64,000 nt of DNA. Source: Natranaerovirga pectinivora (GTDB lineage: Bacteria; Bacillota; Clostridia; Lachnospirales; DSM-24629). Made by a program: the position numbers and the translations under genes. Below, piece by piece: positions 59,975 through 64,000 of this stretch. Under the pieces are notes generated by a model. It searched no databases and had not been told where the DNA came from. It saw only the letters and a program-made list of their open reading frames with translations. Location: positions 1-64,000 of the forward strand of contig NZ_SMAL01000007.1 of assembly GCF_004342165.1 (NCBI RefSeq). Direction: 5' to 3'. How positions within the stretch are numbered: position 1 is the stretch's first letter; each line of letters opens with the position of its first letter.

Positions 59975-62911
59975 ATGAAAAAAAAGTGGATGGTAGGCGC
60001 CTTAACTTTTGTATTAGCAAGTTCCATTATGACACAACCTTTAAATAAATTAAATTATAATATAGTACAAGCTCAAGAAGTACAGTTTACTGGAAGAGAT
60101 AGAGCATTGGCAATTATAGAAAACATTACTTTTAGAGATGTGGCAGACAATCATTGGGCAAAAGAAGCCATTGTAAGACTTGGAGCAATTGATATCGTAA
60201 AAGGATATAATGAAGGCAATAGAAAAGAATATAGACCTGGTGGGGCAGTGACAAATCAAGAAGCATTAGCCTTTATTCTCAGAATACTTGGGTTGGAAGA
60301 AGAAGCACAAAAAGCGTCAGAAGAGATTGAAAATGAATTTGCAACTAATGAACATGTCCTTTCAATATGGTCCAAAGGTTATCTACAGATTGCAATGGAA
60401 TTAGAACTGATCACAGAGGAAGATTTTGAAAATGCACTAGAACCTAATCAAGGAGAACTTACTGAAGAGTCTTTTCGAAGAGAAATGCCAGCAACAAGAG
60501 AACAAGTGGCTCAGTGGTTGGTAAAAGCGTTAAATCAAGTAAACCCAGCTTTAATAAGACCTTTATATGTGCAAAATAGAATTTTTAATTATGCAGATTG
60601 GGAAAATACAAGTAGTGATAAAGTTCCTTATGTAGAAGCAGTTATAGCGAATAATATAATGGTAGGGGATAATATCACATTTCGTCCGAGAGCCCACCTT
60701 ACACGTGCAGAGATGGCAATGATCATAAGTAATGTAGATGATATTTTATATGATGCCATGAACATTCAAAGAAAAAGTGGTGTAGTGGATAAGATTGAAG
60801 TAGAGAGTCAAATCACTTCACAAAATATTACCCGAAGAAAAATATATGTAAGAACAGATGAAGGAAAAATAGAAATTATTACATATGAAGAGAGAACAAA
60901 CAATAGAACTTTAAGCATAGATGTTCCCGTTTATAATCAGGGACAAGTACAAGGACTTGGTACTTTAAAGGAAAATGATTCAATTGAGTACTTAGTAGAC
61001 CAAGGGAATACGATTCTTTATGTACTTAATAAAGGGGCAGCTGCAACAGAAAAAGTACAAGGGGTATTACAACCACTACATAACCTAGAAAACGGATTTA
61101 TAACCATTAAGACATCTAATGGCAACAATGTAACTTATAGACTATCAGAAAGTATGTACATAGGGTCTAGAATAAAAGTTGGGAATCAATTTGTTGAAAA
61201 AGATAGAGCACCAGTAGGTCAAAGTGTAGTATTAGATATGCAAAATAATCTAATTGTGGGTTTGGATTATGATGTGATTACTTCTGATAAAGAAATAAGT
61301 GGTATTGTAAAGAGTGTATCTCCAAATTTTGGCTATATTACCATAACAGATTGGTATACAGGAAAAGATGTCATTAAGAACTTTTACAGAAACCAAATGA
61401 CAGTTGAAAAACTAATGCATTATGACAATGTAAGCCAAAGCTACATAAATGGCGCTTTTAAATTTAATCCATTAAGTTCAACTATTGAAGCCATTGAACC
61501 AGGTGATATTGTATATATAACATTGGATGATGCTGGCTACATATCACATATTAGCGCAAGAACAAACTATATTGTAAAGTACGGAAAAGTATTATTTATT
61601 AATTACAATCATGGAAACAGTTATAATTTTACTGTTGAATACGAAGATGGCCAGTTAGGGTACTTTGAAGTAAATGAACCTATTATTGTTCAAAGAGGTG
61701 GCAATATTGTCCCTTCATATGAAATAAATGCTGGGGACTGGGTTAAGATGCTAGTGAATCAAGCAGTGATAAGCCCTGGTCATATGGAAGAAAAGGTAAA
61801 AGAAATAAATATAGATTCTTATAAAAATTCAATAACAAGAGTTTTCAAAGGTCAGTTAAGTAATAATTACAATCCAGGGCAAAGAACCCTTGCCCTAATA
61901 AATAGTGAAGAACTTAGCCAAATTGGCTGGATTGATTATAGACAAAGCAGAAATTTAGAATTTAATACTAGAAATTTAGAAGTTTATTATAACGGACAAC
62001 AAATATCTTTTGATGAAGCGCTACATAAGTATAGAGGACCAAATTATACCGTGTATGTGGCAATGGAAGAATTGCCTGGTAGAGAACAAATTTGTAGAAT
62101 CTCAATATTTAATAATAGAGATACAATCCTTAATAAGGACCATGTAATCCATACAGATGGGGGGCAATCCTTTACATTGTTTGGTACTGTAAATCCAATT
62201 AATGTTAGCCCTGGAACAATTATTATAAGAAATGGTAGACTAGTAGAGCCAAGTAATATAATGTCACCAGATTATGCACAAGTGATATTAAATGGTCAAG
62301 GAAGAGCGGCAGTAGTAAATATCACTCAAGAGCCTGGTAATGATAGAATAACTGTTTCAAGAGGAAGAATTAAAGAAATAGAAGATAGAAATACCTTTAC
62401 TGTAAGTTCACAAGGTATGCTTATGGATATGACTTGGGTGTATTCACCAATAGAAAGAACCTATACCATTAATTATGAAACAATAATTATGGACGAAAAT
62501 GGTTTTGTGCCATTTGATCAGTTTAGAGGATATGATGAAAACTCTCAAATTGAAGAAGTTTATACAATAATATCTGAAGGAACACATGCAAAATATGTTA
62601 TTAAAAACCCTTATAGCACAGAAGGGGTAACTGGTAGAATTTATGATATTGGTAATGGTAGCATAAGAATTAATAATGTGAATGTATATAATACGACAAA
62701 TAAGACATGGGATGTTCTAAGTTATCAATCTAATTATGGCATTATTAATATTGAAGAGAATAGCATTATTCTTAAAAACAATAAGGTGATCACACCAGCA
62801 GAACTTAAATTAGGAGACAATATTAGAGTTCTTACTACAGAGAATTTAACCACTAAATTATTACAAGAAAATTCAAGAGAAGTTATTGGGTATATTATTC
62901 TCGTAGAATAA
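59975..62911 (+). CDS. Large S-layer-type protein with N-terminal SLH domains
   Basis: This 978-residue exported protein has a signal peptide (about 1-34) and three SLH domains. They lie at about 54-110 (FRDVADNHWAKEAIVRLGAIDIVKGY), 112-190 (with an acidic Glu-rich insert), and 205-260 (FRPRAHLTRAEMAMIISNV). A long beta-rich part (270-978) follows, where short strands with VxGVVDKIE, ISGIVKSVSPNFGYITI, VTGRIYDIGNGSI recur about every 100 residues like repeated beta-barrel or OB-like modules. It probably coats the cell wall as a major surface-layer protein. It has its own extended -10 promoter and ribosome site (atggaggc). It is independent from the 45-kb array. Confidence 0.9.
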   Translation: MKKKWMVGALTFVLASSIMTQPLNKLNYNIVQAQEVQFTGRDRALAIIENITFRDVADNHWAKEAIVRLGAIDIVKGYNEGNRKEYRPGGAVTNQEALAFILRILGLEEEAQKASEEIENEFATNEHVLSIWSKGYLQIAMELELITEEDFENALEPNQGELTEESFRREMPATREQVAQWLVKALNQVNPALIRPLYVQNRIFNYADWENTSSDKVPYVEAVIANNIMVGDNITFRPRAHLTRAEMAMIISNVDDILYDAMNIQRKSGVVDKIEVESQITSQNITRRKIYVRTDEGKIEIITYEERTNNRTLSIDVPVYNQGQVQGLGTLKENDSIEYLVDQGNTILYVLNKGAAATEKVQGVLQPLHNLENGFITIKTSNGNNVTYRLSESMYIGSRIKVGNQFVEKDRAPVGQSVVLDMQNNLIVGLDYDVITSDKEISGIVKSVSPNFGYITITDWYTGKDVIKNFYRNQMTVEKLMHYDNVSQSYINGAFKFNPLSSTIEAIEPGDIVYITLDDAGYISHISARTNYIVKYGKVLFINYNHGNSYNFTVEYEDGQLGYFEVNEPIIVQRGGNIVPSYEINAGDWVKMLVNQAVISPGHMEEKVKEINIDSYKNSITRVFKGQLSNNYNPGQRTLALINSEELSQIGWIDYRQSRNLEFNTRNLEVYYNGQQISFDEALHKYRGPNYTVYVAMEELPGREQICRISIFNNRDTILNKDHVIHTDGGQSFTLFGTVNPINVSPGTIIIRNGRLVEPSNIMSPDYAQVILNGQGRAAVVNITQEPGNDRITVSRGRIKEIEDRNTFTVSSQGMLMDMTWVYSPIERTYTINYETIIMDENGFVPFDQFRGYDENSQIEEVYTIISEGTHAKYVIKNPYSTEGVTGRIYDIGNGSIRINNVNVYNTTNKTWDVLSYQSNYGIINIEENSIILKNNKVITPAELKLGDNIRVLTTENLTTKLLQENSREVIGYIILVE

Positions 62912-62934
62912 ACATCTTGGTAACTATAATTTCC

Positions 62935-62970
62935 GAAGATAGTTTGGTTACTTGTAATCAAACTATCTTC
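62935..62970 (+). terminator. Hairpin between the large SLH gene and the next gene
   Basis: A perfect 12-bp stem GAAGATAGTTTG/CAAACTATCTTC with a 12-base loop and no T-run. It could attenuate or process the mRNA rather than stop it, since the next gene starts 23 bases later. Confidence 0.5.
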
Positions 62971-62992
62971 ATAATAAGTGAGGATGATAAAA

Positions 62993-64000
62993 ATGGGGAA
63001 AAAAGTGAAGCTATTAGTAGGGATACTTCTGTTATTAATGTTGAATAGTGTAATAAGTTTTGGGGCTGAAGGTGAATCAGGTTTTTTTGGAGGTATTTCT
63101 GAAGGAACGAATTTGCCAAGACGAATTGATGAGCTAGTGCCACTACCAAGACAAAACACAATAGATCTAGTATACAAAGAAGTGATTTTTATAAGTGGGA
63201 GACCTGTTGAATTTGAAGGAACCCTTAGAATAACTAGAAATAAAGATATAATGAATAGAAATAATGCAAGTACATACAAAGAAAGATATGTATTTCAAGC
63301 TACGGATGGTCAAGGGAACACATTAAACCGTAATATTGAATTTGATACAAGGTATTTTATAAATAAAACAAATCCCTTTAATAATTTTATAGAAACAGCT
63401 TCAGAGGTATCAAGAACAGCTAGAAACTCAAAATGGAGCGAAACAATTGTTATTGATGGGGTTACATATACATTAAATGAAAATTCATCTTATTTGTTTA
63501 GAGATGCAACAGAAGACATTAGACCTGGTATTAATTATTTTCATTCAGTAGTAGAGTATTTTGCTGTGTATAATATAAATGGCAATCAAAATGAAAAAAT
63601 TGAAGTACTAGCATATAACAATATTTATGGATTTAAGCAACCTTGGGCTAAGATTGAAAAGCAAAACTTAAATCTCGCAATAGAGAACATTTCTAGTGAG
63701 GGACAAGGATGGCAGATGAATGTAGAAGTTAGACCTGTGATGAATGCAAAGAAAGCAATGTTCTACTCAGGGGTTGAGCCATTCCCAAACAGTTTTGAAG
63801 GAGTATACAATCAAAGGTTAGAAAGAGAATCAAGTTTAACATATACCATAACAACAAATAACCTTCACCTTACACCAAATCAAAGAAATAACAGCTTAGC
63901 AATTAGAATACCTAATCAATCAGATGGGTTGTTAACACCTGCAAGGAATTTAGATTTCTTATTAGGGAATTATGTTTGGGCAAAAAGTGATGTAGAGCAA
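62993..64000 (+). CDS. Exported surface protein of unknown family, runs off the window
   Basis: An open frame from ATG 62993 continues for at least 336 codons to the window end without a stop. Residues 1-24 are a signal peptide (basic start, VKLLVGILLLLMLNSVISFGA). The mature part is beta-rich with no motif that I know; blocks such as IFISGRPVEFEGTLRI, YERYVFQATDGQGNTLN-like strands and GYFNINGNQNEKIEVLA-like loops suggest an adhesin- or envelope-type protein. Ribosome site gtgagga is good. It follows the SLH gene by 81 bases and is probably co-expressed. The C-terminus is not in view, so anchors cannot be judged. Confidence 0.85.
   Translation, partial: MGKKVKLLVGILLLLMLNSVISFGAEGESGFFGGISEGTNLPRRIDELVPLPRQNTIDLVYKEVIFISGRPVEFEGTLRITRNKDIMNRNNASTYKERYVFQATDGQGNTLNRNIEFDTRYFINKTNPFNNFIETASEVSRTARNSKWSETIVIDGVTYTLNENSSYLFRDATEDIRPGINYFHSVVEYFAVYNINGNQNEKIEVLAYNNIYGFKQPWAKIEKQNLNLAIENISSEGQGWQMNVEVRPVMNAKKAMFYSGVEPFPNSFEGVYNQRLERESSLTYTITTNNLHLTPNQRNNSLAIRIPNQSDGLLTPARNLDFLLGNYVWAKSDVEQ

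Noticed and set aside
62734-63279. Minus-strand open frame over the end of the large SLH gene
   Set aside because: It is the antisense shadow of the SLH gene end and of the start of the exported protein at 62993, whose signal peptide and ribosome site are convincing.

Overview
The window is AT-rich, Gram-positive, endospore-forming bacterial DNA, most likely from an anaerobic member of class Clostridia (Lachnospirales or a related order). This rests on gene content and codon use: a GerA-type germinant-receptor operon, SpoIIR, a CotS-family coat protein, YtvI, a SPOCS/LysM coat-type protein, Veg, a T-box leader before prolyl-tRNA synthetase, NatAB, and cell-surface SLH-domain proteins. No rRNA, tRNA, CRISPR array or prophage is visible. 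The only transposase is a dead IS3-family remnant.

Layout. 0.1-8 kb: a lipoprotein, two AI-2E-fold membrane proteins (the second is YtvI), a degenerate HAD protein, a ferredoxin-like membrane protein, a receiver/GGDEF-like protein with both active sites lost, and a pair of overlapping unknown polytopic membrane genes. 8-15.8 kb: T-box-proS, a copper-amine-oxidase-N/WG-repeat exported protein, the IS3 remnant, natAB and cca. 16-28.9 kb: cotS-like, PEGA lipoprotein, phosphoglucomutase, PrcB-like lipoprotein, signal peptidase I, veg, SPOCS-LysM protein, a MutS-like ATPase with its own promoter and possible operators, a YfmL-like helicase, ispE and a GntR/FCD regulator. 28.9-33.8 kb: the germination receptor operon (small membrane protein, A, B and C subunits), then spoIIR behind a good sigma-F promoter. 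33.9-37.7 kb: ddl, murI, a DUF1934 protein, galU and an HD-domain protein. 37.7-42.9 kb: an almost complete folate pathway (pabA, pabB, pabC, folE, folP, folB, folK). 43-44.9 kb: a VanZ-like protein and a MATE exporter.

45.2-55.8 kb is the accessory part. An SLH-protein gene and a small exported-protein gene have been tandemly amplified with a repeat offset of exactly 1486 bp. The last unit runs into a full-length 786-residue surface protein, followed by a 1340-residue PKD-like surface protein. The small genes of units 1 and 2 are chimeras: they keep the 5' end of the large gene and are fused to an unrelated tail. 55.8-58.9 kb holds a DUF554 protein and topoisomerase III on the minus strand. 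Next come a 380-bp MITE-like element, a 25-bp-arm perfect inverted repeat in front of a truncated GntR gene, a 978-residue SLH protein, and a partial exported protein that runs off the window.

The least explained non-coding signals are: (i) a three-way-junction-like element at 3559-3666 with two identical CC-AAGGAY-GG hairpin tips that match the CsrA hexaloop rule; (ii) a small repeat family placed directly after Rho-independent terminators at about 23.75, 25.71 and 33.81 kb, with a related piece at 20.95 kb; and (iii) the amplified SLH locus. All functional assignments come from reading translated sequence by eye and from family knowledge. No database search was run.
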